NCBI GenBank assembly: GCA_021815405.1
Contig: JAKAGV010000001.1
Span: 248,001-312,000, forward strand
Direction: 5' to 3'
DNA length: 64,000 nucleotides
Origin: Bacteroidota bacterium
GTDB taxonomy: Bacteria; Bacteroidota; Ignavibacteria; Ignavibacteriales; Ignavibacteriaceae
In this document: piece by piece, positions 44,995-54,179 of the stretch
Layout: the number at the start of each line of letters is the position of its first letter
Numbering within the stretch: position 1 is the first letter of the stretch
Made by a program: the position numbers and the translations under genes
Notes under the pieces: model-generated
What the model was told of the DNA's origin: nothing
Databases searched by the model: none
The model's input: only the letters and a program-made list of their open reading frames with translations

Positions 44995-45873
44995 ATGGCA
45001 ACGTTAAGAGACATACGGCGAAGAATCAAAGGCGTTCAAAGCACGCAGCAGATTACCAAAGCGATGAAGATGGTTGCTGCCGCCAAACTTAGAAGAGCGC
45101 AGGAAAAAATCATTAACGCACGTCCGTACGCCAATGAGATTTTCGTTATGCTCTCTCACCTTGTTACCGAGTTAGATTTAGCTGCTAATCCTTACCTCAA
45201 AAACCGGGAAATAAAGAAAGTTGCTTTAGTTGTTGTTACTTCGGATAGAGGACTTTGCGGCGCTTTCAACTCTAATATTATTAAAGAAGCCGTGCGATAT
45301 ATTGATGAGGAGCTTAAGCCGAATAATATTTCTGCCGGAATTTTTTGCGTTGGCAGGAAAGCCACAGATTTCTTCACTAAAAGAGATTTTGAAGTTCTGT
45401 ATAAGAAAGCCGGTTTGTTCTCTTTCTTAAGGTATGAATCAGCGCTTGAAATTGCTAATGAGTTGATTCGCGGTTATCTCTCCGGTGAATTCGATAAAGT
45501 TGTTATTGTGTTTAACGAATTCAAATCGATCATCCAGCAGAAGATTGTAATGAGCCAGTTCCTTCCTGTACCGGTTAACAAGCGTACCGAGGAAGAAAAA
45601 CTGGTACTTCCAAATTATATTTACGAGCCCAGCCAAGGCGATATTTTCAACTACCTTTTGCCGAAGCATTTAAAGGCACAGATGTGGCGTGTACTGCTTG
45701 AATCCAATGCTGCCGAATTTGCAGCTCAGATGACGGCGATGGATAATGCAACAACCAACGCAAAGGAATTGATTCGCACGTTAAATCTTAAGTATAATAA
45801 AGAGAGACAAGCGGCAATTACAAAAGAAATTCTTGAGATTGTATCCGGTGCAAACGCATTGAAAGCCGGTTGA
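44995..45873 (+). CDS. atpG: F0F1 ATP synthase subunit gamma
   Basis: A 292-residue protein beginning TLRDIRRRIKGVQSTQQITK, with VTSDRGLCGAFNSNI in the middle and the C-terminal ATTNAKELIRTLNLKYNKER helix, all typical of gamma, the rotor shaft. It is the last atp gene of this operon. In Chlorobium-like genomes atpD and atpC are often elsewhere, which fits the absence here. ffh follows after 26 bases. Confidence 0.96.
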   Translation: MATLRDIRRRIKGVQSTQQITKAMKMVAAAKLRRAQEKIINARPYANEIFVMLSHLVTELDLAANPYLKNREIKKVALVVVTSDRGLCGAFNSNIIKEAVRYIDEELKPNNISAGIFCVGRKATDFFTKRDFEVLYKKAGLFSFLRYESALEIANELIRGYLSGEFDKVVIVFNEFKSIIQQKIVMSQFLPVPVNKRTEEEKLVLPNYIYEPSQGDIFNYLLPKHLKAQMWRVLLESNAAEFAAQMTAMDNATTNAKELIRTLNLKYNKERQAAITKEILEIVSGANALKAG

Positions 45874-45899
45874 TTAGGTTTAGATAGGTTTAGATTTTT

Positions 45900-47231
45900 A
45901 TGTTGGAAGAATTATCTCTTAAGCTTGAAACGGCGCTGAAGAAAGTACGCGGTCAGGGAAAGCTCACCGAAAAAAATATTTCGGATACATTAAGAGAAAT
46001 TCGCCGTGTTCTTTTAGATGCTGATGTAAATTATAAAGTCGCCAAAGATTTTATCGAGAAGGTACAGCAGAAAGCTCTCGGCACCGAAGTCATTAACTCG
46101 ATAACTCCCGGACAATTAATTACTAAAATTTTTTACGATGAGCTTACTGAGCTTTTAGGCGGAAGCTCAACGGAAATAAAAATAAATGGTTCTGGCGTAA
46201 CGACTATTTTAATTGTCGGACTTCAAGGTTCCGGTAAGACTACATTCTCCGGTAAACTTGCAAAGCGGCTGAAGGAAGATAACAAACGGAAAGTCCTGCT
46301 TGTTGCGGCTGACGTATATCGTCCCGCTGCTATTCAACAATTGAAAATACTCGGCGAGCAGATTGCAGTTCCCGTCTTTTCAATTGAAGAAAAGAATGCA
46401 AGGAAGACGGTTGAAGAGTCCATTCCTTTTGCTAAAGAAAAAGGAGTCGACACTATAATAATCGATACCGCGGGTCGTCTTCATGTTGATGAAGAAATGA
46501 TGACCGAGGTTGCGGACATAAAAGAGTTGGTCAATCCGACCGAAACTCTTTTTGTTGTTGATTCAATGACCGGACAGGATGCAGTAAATTCCGCCAAAGT
46601 TTTTAATGAAAAAGTAGATTACGACGGAATAGTTCTTACAAAATTGGACGGCGATGCAAGAGGCGGTGCAGCGCTTTCGATACGTGCTGTAACAGGAAAA
46701 CCGATCAAGTTCGTAAGCAACGGTGAAAAACTTAATGCGCTGGAAATCTTTCATCCTGACAGGCTGGCATCGAGAATTCTTGGAAAAGGCGACGTAATTT
46801 CGCTGGTTGAGAAAGCCCAAAGCAATTTCGACGAAGATGAAGCCCTGAGGCTGGAAGAAAAATTAAGAAAAAATAAATTTGATTTTGATGATTTTCTTAA
46901 GCAAATTAAAGCAATAAAGAAAATGGGTTCTTTGTCATCGCTGCTCGGAATGATTCCCGGGCTCGGTTCACAGCTAAAAAATGTTAAAATTGATGACAAT
47001 GCGCTCGTTAAAGTTGAAGCAATTATAAACTCGATGACACTGCAGGAACGCACTTCTCCGAAGATACTGAACGGAAGCCGGAGAATGAGAATTGCAAAAG
47101 GAAGCGGTACTTCTATCCAAGATGTCAACCGCCTGATAAAGCAGTTCGGTGAAATGCAGAAGATGATGAGTAAGTTTTCCAAGAAAGGATTTAATAATTC
47201 TTTCTTAAATAATCTGCAAGTAAGCAGATAA
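45900..47231 (+). CDS. ffh: Signal recognition particle protein
   Basis: A 443-residue SRP54 protein with N domain (about 1-90), G domain with GLQGSGKTTFSGKLAK (about 106), VAADVYRPAAIQQLK, DTAGRLHVDEEM and LTKLDGDARGGAAL, and a methionine-bearing M domain (about 300-443). With SRP RNA and FtsY it targets membrane proteins to the translocon. The SRP RNA gene was not seen in the window. The gene is close to atpG and just upstream of rpsP, a common order. Confidence 0.96.
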   Translation: MLEELSLKLETALKKVRGQGKLTEKNISDTLREIRRVLLDADVNYKVAKDFIEKVQQKALGTEVINSITPGQLITKIFYDELTELLGGSSTEIKINGSGVTTILIVGLQGSGKTTFSGKLAKRLKEDNKRKVLLVAADVYRPAAIQQLKILGEQIAVPVFSIEEKNARKTVEESIPFAKEKGVDTIIIDTAGRLHVDEEMMTEVADIKELVNPTETLFVVDSMTGQDAVNSAKVFNEKVDYDGIVLTKLDGDARGGAALSIRAVTGKPIKFVSNGEKLNALEIFHPDRLASRILGKGDVISLVEKAQSNFDEDEALRLEEKLRKNKFDFDDFLKQIKAIKKMGSLSSLLGMIPGLGSQLKNVKIDDNALVKVEAIINSMTLQERTSPKILNGSRRMRIAKGSGTSIQDVNRLIKQFGEMQKMMSKFSKKGFNNSFLNNLQVSR

Positions 47232-47304
47232 AAATTAGGTAAAAAGTTTAATTAAAAAAATAAAAATAAAGAACTAGTAATAGTGATTTGGAGGTTCAAA
47301 TAAC

Positions 47305-47760
47305 TTGGCTGTTAAGTTAAGACTTAGAAGAATTGGAAAGAAGAAGCAACCTATTTATAAAGTAGTTGCTGCAGATTCCAGGTCTCCACGTGACGGTAAA
47401 TTTCTCGAAGCTATCGGCTTATATAATCCTTTAACAGACCCCGCGACTGTAGATATAAAAGAAGAGCGAGCTATGTATTGGTTGAACGCTGGCGCTCAAC
47501 CTACCGATACTGTTAAAAGCCTTCTTAGCCAGAAGGGAATAATTCTTAAAAGAGAATTAAAAAGAAGAGGATTAGCGGAAGAGAAAGTTCAGGAAGAACT
47601 AGCTAATTGGGCTAAGCTAAAAGAGGCAAAGGCAATGAGCAGATCTTCTAAAAAGAAAAAAGCTAAGAATGAAGTTGTTTCACAAGAAAGTGCCAATAAT
47701 CAAGTAGTTGAAAAAGTTGATGAGAGTACAGCAGAAGTAAAGGGCGCTGCTTCTGAATGA
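47305..47760 (+). CDS. rpsP: 30S ribosomal protein S16, with long C-terminal tail
   Basis: A 151-residue S16. The core is [38 protein letters not shown] and [20 protein letters not shown]. The tail beyond residue about 90 is lysine-rich then acidic. S16 is normally 80-90 residues; longer tails are usual in Bacteroidota. The start is TTG 47305, after GGAGG at 47290. It opens the rpsP-khpA-rimM-trmD-rplS group. Confidence 0.96.
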   Translation: MAVKLRLRRIGKKKQPIYKVVAADSRSPRDGKFLEAIGLYNPLTDPATVDIKEERAMYWLNAGAQPTDTVKSLLSQKGIILKRELKRRGLAEEKVQEELANWAKLKEAKAMSRSSKKKKAKNEVVSQESANNQVVEKVDESTAEVKGAASE

Positions 47761-47861
47761 AGCTTCCGTTAAGGATTATAGTTCTTTTTCTTCTTTAACC
47801 GCAGTTTCGACTGTACAATATTTCTAAGAGCTCCCGGCTGTAATATAGGAGGCTTCTTTCT

Positions 47862-48095
47862 ATGAAAGAATTCATCGAATTCATCGCAAAGCATCTTGTC
47901 GATTATCCCGACAGTGTTTCTATAGAAGAGAAGGAGCAGGAGGATCATAAAATTCTTCTGTCTCTTAAAGTTCGCTCGGAAGACATTGGTAAGGTTATCG
48001 GCAGGCAAGGTAAAACTGCTCAAGCAATGCGAACGCTGTTAACTGCGGTTTCTGCAAAGGAAGGCAAGAAGGCAATTTTAGAAATATTGGATTAA
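47862..48095 (+). CDS. khpA: KH-domain RNA-binding protein KhpA
   Basis: A 77-residue single KH domain with VRSEDIGKVIGRQGKTAQAM, the GxxG loop, and the C-terminal RTLLTAVSAKEGKKAILEIL. KhpA binds RNA, usually with KhpB, and affects cell division or ribosome work. It sits in its conserved place after rpsP. ATG 47862 is preceded by AGGAGG about eight bases upstream. Confidence 0.9.
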   Translation: MKEFIEFIAKHLVDYPDSVSIEEKEQEDHKILLSLKVRSEDIGKVIGRQGKTAQAMRTLLTAVSAKEGKKAILEILD

Positions 48096-48122
48096 TATTT
48101 AACTATTGTTCTTGATTCCGAT

Positions 48123-48638
48123 GTGAATGATTATTTTTTGATTGCGAAGGTCATCTCCGTTTACGGGAGAGAAGGTTACGTTAGTGTTCGTTCTTATTCA
48201 GATTTTCCTGAAAGATTTGATGACCTGAGTAAGGTTTACATTGACTTTTTTAACGACAAGAAAGAATTTTTTGTTGAGAATGTAATAAGAAAAAAAAATT
48301 CTTTCCTGATTAAGTTCAGAAATTTCGACAACGGTGAGGATTGTAAAATCTTAACCGGAAAAGAAATTTTTGTCGATAAAGAAAATTTGTACAAGCTGCC
48401 TGAAGGTCAATACTATGTACATGACCTAATAGGCAGCATTGTTTACCGGAACAATACGATTTTCGGTAAAATTAAAGATGTTCTTCCAAACCCTGCCAAC
48501 GACGTTTATGTAATAGACGATAACGGCAAGGAGATATTGATTCCGGCTTCGTTTGAATTTATTGAAAGCTTTAACCCGGAAAAGAAAATATTGATACTGA
48601 AGCCCGGAGATGATTTTTACGAAGATGATGAGATTTGA
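48123..48638 (+). CDS. rimM: Ribosome maturation factor RimM
   Basis: A 171-residue protein with the RimM N-terminal barrel (LIAKVISVYGREGYVSVRSY) and C-terminal PRC barrel (YYVHDLIGSIVYRNNTIFGK, IDDNGKEILIPASFEFIES). It helps mature the 30S head. The start is GTG 48123. The gene overlaps trmD by 11 bases when trmD starts at 48628. Confidence 0.92.
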   Translation: MNDYFLIAKVISVYGREGYVSVRSYSDFPERFDDLSKVYIDFFNDKKEFFVENVIRKKNSFLIKFRNFDNGEDCKILTGKEIFVDKENLYKLPEGQYYVHDLIGSIVYRNNTIFGKIKDVLPNPANDVYVIDDNGKEILIPASFEFIESFNPEKKILILKPGDDFYEDDEI

Positions 48639-49308
48639 TGTTATCTCGGCTGTGCCGGAACTGCTTGTAAGCCCGCTCAATTCTAGTATTATTAAGAGAG
48701 CGCAAAATAAAGGGAAGGTTGAAATTGTAATCCACAACCTTAGGGATTATGCATTCAACAAACATAAGCAGATTGATGATAAACCGTTCGGCGGCGGACC
48801 AGGAATGGTTTTGAAGCCCGAACCGTTCTTTGAATGTATTGAAAAGCTTCTGCAGGAGAGAAGATATGACCACATAATCTTCACTACTCCTGGCGGAAAG
48901 ATTTTTAACCAAAAAGAAGCTAATCGCTTATCTCTTTCTGAAAATATAATTTTTGTTGCTGGTCATTATAAGGAAATAGATGAGCGAGTTAGGGAAAAAT
49001 TTGCAACAGATGAAATATCTATTGGAAATTTTGTTCTAACCGGCGGTGAGCTTCCGGCGTTGATAATAATTGATGCGGTTATCCGTTTGATACCCGGAGT
49101 ATTGAACGACAGCGAATCTGCGCTAGACGATTCGTTCCAGGACGGCGAAAAAATAGAAGCTCCATATTACACCCGTCCGGCAGATTACGGTGGAATGAAA
49201 GTACCGGAAGTACTTTTATCCGGCAACGAAAAAGAAATTAAAAAATGGAAAGAAGAACAATCGAAATTATTAACTGAGAAATGGAGAAATTATAATAACT
49301 GGAGATAA
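48628..49308 (+). CDS. trmD: tRNA (guanine-37-N1)-methyltransferase
   Basis: A SPOUT-fold enzyme of about 226 residues. It begins [18 protein letters not shown] and has [32 protein letters not shown] and [20 protein letters not shown], with the trefoil knot that binds S-adenosylmethionine. It methylates G37 of tRNAs to prevent frameshifting. In-frame ATGs at 48610 and 48625 are alternatives; 48628 fits the usual N-terminus. Confidence 0.95.
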   Translation: MRFDVISAVPELLVSPLNSSIIKRAQNKGKVEIVIHNLRDYAFNKHKQIDDKPFGGGPGMVLKPEPFFECIEKLLQERRYDHIIFTTPGGKIFNQKEANRLSLSENIIFVAGHYKEIDERVREKFATDEISIGNFVLTGGELPALIIIDAVIRLIPGVLNDSESALDDSFQDGEKIEAPYYTRPADYGGMKVPEVLLSGNEKEIKKWKEEQSKLLTEKWRNYNNWR

Positions 49309-49310
49309 AT

Positions 49311-49652
49311 ATGATTAACTTAAACAACATATTGCCCGAGCAGACGAAAGTAGAAATTCCTGCTTTCAATCCCGGCGACCACATCAGGGTTCATGTAAGA
49401 GTGGTTGAGGGAGATAAGGAAAGAATTCAGCCTTTTGAAGGTGACGTTATTAACGTGAGAGGTGCCGGAATCAATAAGACTTTTACAGTGCGTAAGATTT
49501 CAAGTGGTGTCGGTGTGGAAAGAATATTCCCATACTACTCTCCGAAGATTGCAAAAGTCGAATTGTTGAAGGAAGGCAATGTAAGAAGAGCCAAGCTTTA
49601 TTACCTGCGCAACCTTTCCGGTAAAGCAGCCAGAATAAAATCCAAAAGCTGA
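49311..49652 (+). CDS. rplS: 50S ribosomal protein L19
   Basis: A 113-residue L19 with [39 protein letters not shown] and the C-terminal [20 protein letters not shown]. It lies at the subunit interface. It starts 2 bases after trmD and ends the ribosomal group; a strong terminator follows. Confidence 0.97.
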   Translation: MINLNNILPEQTKVEIPAFNPGDHIRVHVRVVEGDKERIQPFEGDVINVRGAGINKTFTVRKISSGVGVERIFPYYSPKIAKVELLKEGNVRRAKLYYLRNLSGKAARIKSKS

Positions 49653-49680
49653 GCGTTCCAATTAGTTTGGAAAAGAAATG

Positions 49681-49710
49681 AGGGCATAATTTTTATGCCC
49701 TTTGTTTTTT
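49681..49710 (+). terminator. Intrinsic terminator after rplS
   Basis: Perfect 9-base arms AGGGCATAA (49681-49689) and TTATGCCCT (49693-49701), a T3 loop, then TTGTTTTTT. It ends the ffh/rpsP-rplS transcript 28 bases after rplS. Confidence 0.9.
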
Positions 49711-49728
49711 ACAAAAGGTTATTTTCAG

Positions 49729-50487
49729 ATGAACATCTTTTTTCCGCAAAATATTTTTTCAAAGCTTATTGCTGAAAACCTTCCTGCACAAATGAAGAAG
49801 GATGTTGTCTTTCTTCCATCTTCTTTGCTTACTTCCGAATTGAAGAAGCACGACGACGCAGTCGGATTGATTCCAACCACCGACATAATAAAGCATGACA
49901 AGCTTTTTGTCTCAAAGTCATTTGGGATATCATTCGAAAGCTCTCTCTGCAACTCTTATATTTATTACAGTTCTTCTGAAAGCAACGTAAAAGAAGTAAC
50001 TCTTGCCGGCGATGTTTCTTCGATAGAGGTTATTCTTTGCAAAATTTTGTTTCAAGAAATGTACGGCATAGATGTGGAGACAAAGATATCTACGGATGAG
50101 ACGAAAATAAAAAATCAAAATCTGGTAATGGCAGGGGATAAAAATTTCACTCTAGAAAAGTATTCAAGCGGAATTAGTTTTGCAGAAGAAATCGAAGACA
50201 CGTTTTCAATTCCATTTGTAAATTATATTTTTGCAGCACAGGATAAAAAATTCATCAGCGTTTTAAACGAACATCTTCAGGGAATAAGCAGTTCTATTTA
50301 TGATAGAGCTGAAGAAATGAATTTCGGCACCGAGCTTTCCGACAAAACAAAAAATTACATCAAAGAAAATATCTCTTCACTTATTATGGATTTGAGCGAG
50401 CAGGATTTAGACGGAATCAACCAGATAATCCGTCTGCCGTATTACTACGGGGTAATAAATGATATAGTTGAAATAAATTATGTTTAA
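49729..50487 (+). CDS. MqnA-like protein with a solute-binding fold, function uncertain
   Basis: A 252-residue soluble protein. The distribution of motifs (VGLIPTTDIIKHDKL, LAGDVSSIEVILCKILFQEM, MAGDKNFTLEKYSSGISFAE, and SIPFVNYIFAAQDKKFISVL) recalls MqnA, the chorismate dehydratase of futalosine menaquinone synthesis, where GDKAL and the LPFV-W-A segments sit at matching places. Similarity is low, so it may be a divergent paralogue. No signal peptide. The ATG at 49729 is used; an upstream in-frame ATG at 49702 lies inside the terminator. Confidence 0.5.
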   Translation: MNIFFPQNIFSKLIAENLPAQMKKDVVFLPSSLLTSELKKHDDAVGLIPTTDIIKHDKLFVSKSFGISFESSLCNSYIYYSSSESNVKEVTLAGDVSSIEVILCKILFQEMYGIDVETKISTDETKIKNQNLVMAGDKNFTLEKYSSGISFAEEIEDTFSIPFVNYIFAAQDKKFISVLNEHLQGISSSIYDRAEEMNFGTELSDKTKNYIKENISSLIMDLSEQDLDGINQIIRLPYYYGVINDIVEINYV

Positions 50488-50526
50488 TAACTGAGCTTTT
50501 ATCGCGCATTAAAAATATTCAATAAC

Positions 50527-50565
50527 TTTGAGACTCATCCAAATCAATCCAGGATGAGTCTCAAA
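50527..50565. terminator. Bidirectional terminator between convergent genes
   Basis: Perfect 14-base arms TTTGAGACTCATCC (50527-50540) and GGATGAGTCTCAAA (50552-50565) with an 11-base loop. It is flanked by A runs on the right and sits between a plus-strand stop at 50487 and a minus-strand stop at 50576, so it serves both strands. Confidence 0.9.
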
Positions 50566-50575
50566 AAATATTAAA

Positions 50576-51766
50576 CTAAACCGCGACGTGAGAGACACTA
50601 AGGACATTGGGATTGTCGTGCATCTGTTTTATCATTTCGGTAGTAACCGGAGTTTTCAGCTTCATGGTACAGCAGGCAACAACACCGCCGTCAAAGATTA
50701 CATTTTCAATTTCTTCTATGTTAATATTTCTATCTCTGATTATGCTCATAATAGAAGCTAGTACGCCTGGCTTATCAAAATGCTTGACGACCAACTGATA
50801 ATGTGAGTCAGAAATCTTTGCTCTGTTAACCCAGTGTGCAATTACTCCGCTTGAGATAAAGTCTTTTATAATTCTGACAGTTTCCGCAGCAACCGCATTC
50901 TGTGCCTGTTCGGTTGAAGCCCCGATATGATGTGTAATATAAACATTCTTCAGTTCCTGCAAAGGTGATTTTATCTCTGCTGTTTTTTCTTCAGGTTCGT
51001 TTTTAATTACATCCATAGCAACACGGATGTTCTTCGTTTTAACAGCTTCAATCATTGCGTCCTGGTCGATGATATCTGCACGAGCAGTATTGATTAAAAG
51101 CGAATTCGGTTTCATATAACCGAACATTTCTTTATTGAATAATCCGTTTGTTTCCTTTGTTGCCGGGAGGTGAATGGTGACAACATCGCAAAGAGGAAGC
51201 AACTGACTCATTTCAGAAAAATCTTTTATCATTACGCCTTCGATTCTCGAAATGTCTTTGCCGTAAACATTCATACCCATAGCCAAAGCACGCTTGGCAA
51301 CTTCTTTTCCTATGTTGCCGACGCCGATGATTCCAAGTGTCTTTCCGAATAATCCTTCTGCTTTTGAATATTCACCTTTATTCCATTTGCCGTTTCGGAA
51401 ATCGATAACATTATCTGGGATGCGGCGGTCAAGCGAAATCATTAATCCAATTGCTAATTCTGCAACGGCAATTGAATTCATGCCCGGACAATTGGCAACG
51501 TAAACTCCTTTTTGATTTGCAGCAGGAATATCAATATTATTTACTCCGGCTCCCGCACGGATAATTAAATTTAATTTCTGACTGGCTTTGATTGTTTCAG
51601 CATTTACAATGGTAGATCTTACTACCAGAATATCTGCTTCTTTTGCGGCTTCCGGTAAATCCTTTTCGCCAAGCTTCGGCTGGTAATCAACCTCGAGGTC
51701 CATTCCTTTTAGTTGGTTGATATAAATTTCCGGGAACTTATCTGCTATTAATACTTTTACTTTCAT
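50576..51766 (-). CDS. D-2-hydroxyacid dehydrogenase with ACT domain (short SerA-type)
   Basis: A 396-residue protein with VLIADKFPEIYINQLKG, ADILVVRSTIVNAETIKA, the NAD loop LGIIGVGNIGKEVAKRALAM, TARADIIDQDAMIEAVK, ITHHIGASTEQAQNAVAAET, and a C-terminal ACT domain (KHFDKPGVLASIMSIIRDRN). It lacks the extra regulatory domain of long SerA, so it is the short type. It may be a second phosphoglycerate dehydrogenase or act on another 2-hydroxyacid. A ribosome site (AAGGAAA) precedes the ATG; hutU lies 12 bases upstream in the same direction. Confidence 0.87.
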   Translation of the reverse strand: MKVKVLIADKFPEIYINQLKGMDLEVDYQPKLGEKDLPEAAKEADILVVRSTIVNAETIKASQKLNLIIRAGAGVNNIDIPAANQKGVYVANCPGMNSIAVAELAIGLMISLDRRIPDNVIDFRNGKWNKGEYSKAEGLFGKTLGIIGVGNIGKEVAKRALAMGMNVYGKDISRIEGVMIKDFSEMSQLLPLCDVVTIHLPATKETNGLFNKEMFGYMKPNSLLINTARADIIDQDAMIEAVKTKNIRVAMDVIKNEPEEKTAEIKSPLQELKNVYITHHIGASTEQAQNAVAAETVRIIKDFISSGVIAHWVNRAKISDSHYQLVVKHFDKPGVLASIMSIIRDRNINIEEIENVIFDGGVVACCTMKLKTPVTTEMIKQMHDNPNVLSVSHVAV

Positions 51767-51778
51767 AATTATTTCCTT

Positions 51779-53443
51779 TCATTTTAACATTGGAATATTA
51801 ATGTTAAATCTTTTTGCATTGCTGATAGCACTTTCATATCCAGCATCTGCATGACGAACAATTCCCATTCCGGGATCGTAAGTTAAAACTCTCTCAAGTC
51901 TCTTTTCAGCTTCTTTGGTTCCATCAGCTACGATAACCATACCGGCATGGATGGAATTGCCTATACCGACGCCTCCTCCGTGATGAACCGATACCCAGCT
52001 TGCGCCGCCTATGGTATTAAGCAAAGCATTTAATATAGGCCAATCTGCAATAGCATCACTGCCGTCTTTCATTCCTTCCGTCTCTCTGTTCGGTGAAGCG
52101 ACTGAGCCGCAGTCAAGGTGATCTCTGCCGATAACGATTGGAGCGCTGACTTTACCTGAAGCTACAAGTTCGTTGAATATCTTTCCCATTTTTGCACGCT
52201 CGCCGTAACCAAGCCAGCATATTCTCGAAGGCAATCCTTGAAAATGAATTTTCTTTTGAGCTAAGTTGATCCAATTAATTAAAGATTTATTTTCGGGAAA
52301 AGTTTCTTTTACAGCTTCATCAGTTGTATAAATATCCTTTGGGTCGCCGGAGAGTGCAGCCCATCTAAACGGACCTTTACCTTCGCAGAAAAGAGGTCGA
52401 ATAAATTCCGGTACGAAGCCTGGAATGTCGAATGCATTTTTGACTCCATTATCTTTTGCTTCGCCGCGAATGTTATTTCCGTAATCAAAAGTTATTGCGC
52501 CGCGCTTTTGAAATTCAAGCATTGTCTGGAGATGTTTGACTATAGTCTGCTTGGCAAGTGAAATATATTTTTCGGGATTATTTTTGCGAAGGGCAACGGC
52601 TTCATCAAAGCTCATTCCCATCGGAATGTAACCATTCAAGGTATCGTGAGCGGAAGTTTGGTCGGTTAGAATATCGGGAATAATTCCTTTCTCTAAAATC
52701 TTAGGAAGAATTTCTCCGGCATTTCCTACGAAACCGATAGATAAAGCTTTCTTTTCAGACTTTGCCTTCAATACTAATTCTAAAGCCTCATCAAGATTTT
52801 CAGACAGAAGATCAATGTAGCCTGTATCTAATCTCTTTTGAATTCTGTTCCGGTCTACTTCAACTCCAAGAAAAGCAGCGCCGTTCATTGTTGCGGCAAG
52901 AGGTTGAGCTCCTCCCATTCCGCCGAGTCCGGAAGTAAGAAGAAATTTTCCGGATAGATCTGAATTGAAATATTTTCTTCCGCATTGGGCGAAAGTTTCA
53001 TAAGTCCCTTGAAGTATTCCTTGAGTGCCGATGTAAATCCAGCTTCCCGCAGTCATCTGTCCGAACATTGTTAATCCGAGATGTTCAAGTCTTCTAAATT
53101 CATCCCAGTTTGCCCAGTTGGGGACGAGCATGGCATTTGAGATTATTACACGCGGTGCATCAGCATAAGTTTTAAAAACAGCAACCGGTTTACCGGATTG
53201 AACGAGTAATGTTTCATCATTCTCAAGCTGTTGTAGGGAATTTATAATAGCTTCATAGCTTTCCCAGTTCCTGGCAGCTTTTCCGCTTCCGCCATAGACA
53301 ATTAATTCGGCAGGATTTTCGCCGACTTCTTTATCAAGGTTATTCATAAGCATGCGCATGGCTGCTTCTTGTATCCAGCCTTTGCATGAGAGCTTGCTGC
53401 CGTGCGGCGCCTTAATCTCAAGTTTTTCTTTTTCTGTCAACAT
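51779..53443 (-). CDS. hutU: Urocanate hydratase
   Basis: A 554-residue urocanase at the normal length. It shows the NAD-binding [20 protein letters not shown], the active-site cysteine in [16 protein letters not shown], and [20 protein letters not shown]. It converts urocanate to imidazolone propionate in histidine breakdown. hutH, hutI and later steps are not in the window. It is probably co-transcribed with the dehydrogenase below. Confidence 0.96.
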   Translation of the reverse strand: MLTEKEKLEIKAPHGSKLSCKGWIQEAAMRMLMNNLDKEVGENPAELIVYGGSGKAARNWESYEAIINSLQQLENDETLLVQSGKPVAVFKTYADAPRVIISNAMLVPNWANWDEFRRLEHLGLTMFGQMTAGSWIYIGTQGILQGTYETFAQCGRKYFNSDLSGKFLLTSGLGGMGGAQPLAATMNGAAFLGVEVDRNRIQKRLDTGYIDLLSENLDEALELVLKAKSEKKALSIGFVGNAGEILPKILEKGIIPDILTDQTSAHDTLNGYIPMGMSFDEAVALRKNNPEKYISLAKQTIVKHLQTMLEFQKRGAITFDYGNNIRGEAKDNGVKNAFDIPGFVPEFIRPLFCEGKGPFRWAALSGDPKDIYTTDEAVKETFPENKSLINWINLAQKKIHFQGLPSRICWLGYGERAKMGKIFNELVASGKVSAPIVIGRDHLDCGSVASPNRETEGMKDGSDAIADWPILNALLNTIGGASWVSVHHGGGVGIGNSIHAGMVIVADGTKEAEKRLERVLTYDPGMGIVRHADAGYESAISNAKRFNINIPMLK

Positions 53444-53479
53444 TAGTAATCCTTCTTAATACTTTAATGATATAACACG

Positions 53480-53546
53480 ATGGAGTAGTGGAATAATGGA
53501 ATTTTGGGATAAACCACAAAAGGAACATTGAAGTAATGGAGTAATG
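53480..53546. repeat. GGAGTAATGG-type repeat, right-hand of the four-helix-bundle gene's end
   Basis: The words TGGAGTAGTGGAATAATGGA and AAGTAATGGAGTAATG occur here, and the related words, partly inverted, occur at 54051-54135 on the other side of the four-helix-bundle gene. A further related stretch lies at 20087-20133 after dut. Confidence 0.45.
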
Positions 53547-53549
53547 TTT

Positions 53550-54005
53550 TCATAACTCATCATTGGGTATTTTATAATAGTCTTCATTCGGTTCATGTAT
53601 TTGTTGATCCCATGTACCTTCACTTCTTTTTGATTCTAAGGCTTTGATTAAAGCTAAAAGCTTGTTTTCGACTGAATAGTGTAGCTTATCGATTTCTTCA
53701 AAAATATTTGAAGAGATTAATTCCGTTACTTTTAGCCCAATTGATCGTGTTAAAAATTCACCGCTTGATCCAAGAGCAACATTTAGGTAATACAAATATT
53801 CATTCAGACTTCTTCTGCAATATCCCTCGGCAATATTTGATGAAATAGACTGTGCCGCATCAAGTATTTGTGCTTTTAATTTAAAATCTAATCTTGGAAT
53901 ATCTTTAATAGTTTTGTTTATCAATTGGAATAACTGAATGCCTTCCTGCCATACTTCCAGTTTCATGTATCCCCGGTTTAAATTGTATCTCTTAGTATAT
54001 TCCAT
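53550..54005 (-). CDS. Four-helix-bundle protein (23S rRNA intervening-sequence / bAvd-like family)
   Basis: A 151-residue protein with KLEVWQEGIQLFQLINKTIK, AQSISSNIAEGYCRRSLNEY and YLYYLNVALGSSGEFLTRSI, the signature of the four-helix-bundle family. Relatives are encoded in 23S rRNA intervening sequences, and related bAvd proteins accompany diversity-generating retroelements. No rRNA or reverse transcriptase is nearby. The gene is flanked by similar GGAGTAATGG repeats, which suggests a small mobile cassette. An internal ATG at residue 14 is an alternative start. Confidence 0.85.
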   Translation of the reverse strand: MEYTKRYNLNRGYMKLEVWQEGIQLFQLINKTIKDIPRLDFKLKAQILDAAQSISSNIAEGYCRRSLNEYLYYLNVALGSSGEFLTRSIGLKVTELISSNIFEEIDKLHYSVENKLLALIKALESKRSEGTWDQQIHEPNEDYYKIPNDEL

Positions 54006-54050
54006 GATTTATTATTCCCGTTATTTTTATTTGTACATGTTCAATAGGAT

Positions 54051-54135
54051 TTTGGAGTATAGGAGAAATGTAATGATGGAGTAAAAATCAGAATCTCAAT
54101 GCTCAATAATTCCATTACTCCATTACTCCAACACT
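54051..54135. repeat. GGAGTATAGG / CCATTACTCC inverted repeat
   Basis: Left words TTTGGAGTATAGGAG and GATGGAGTA are mirrored by TTCCATTACTCCATTACTCC and CACTCCACTTCTC on the right, giving an imperfect hairpin. It matches the repeat on the other side of the four-helix-bundle gene (53480-53546). Confidence 0.45.
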
Positions 54136-54179
54136 CCACTTCTCAAATTTCCTATAGTCCCATAACTTTCTACTGTCTT

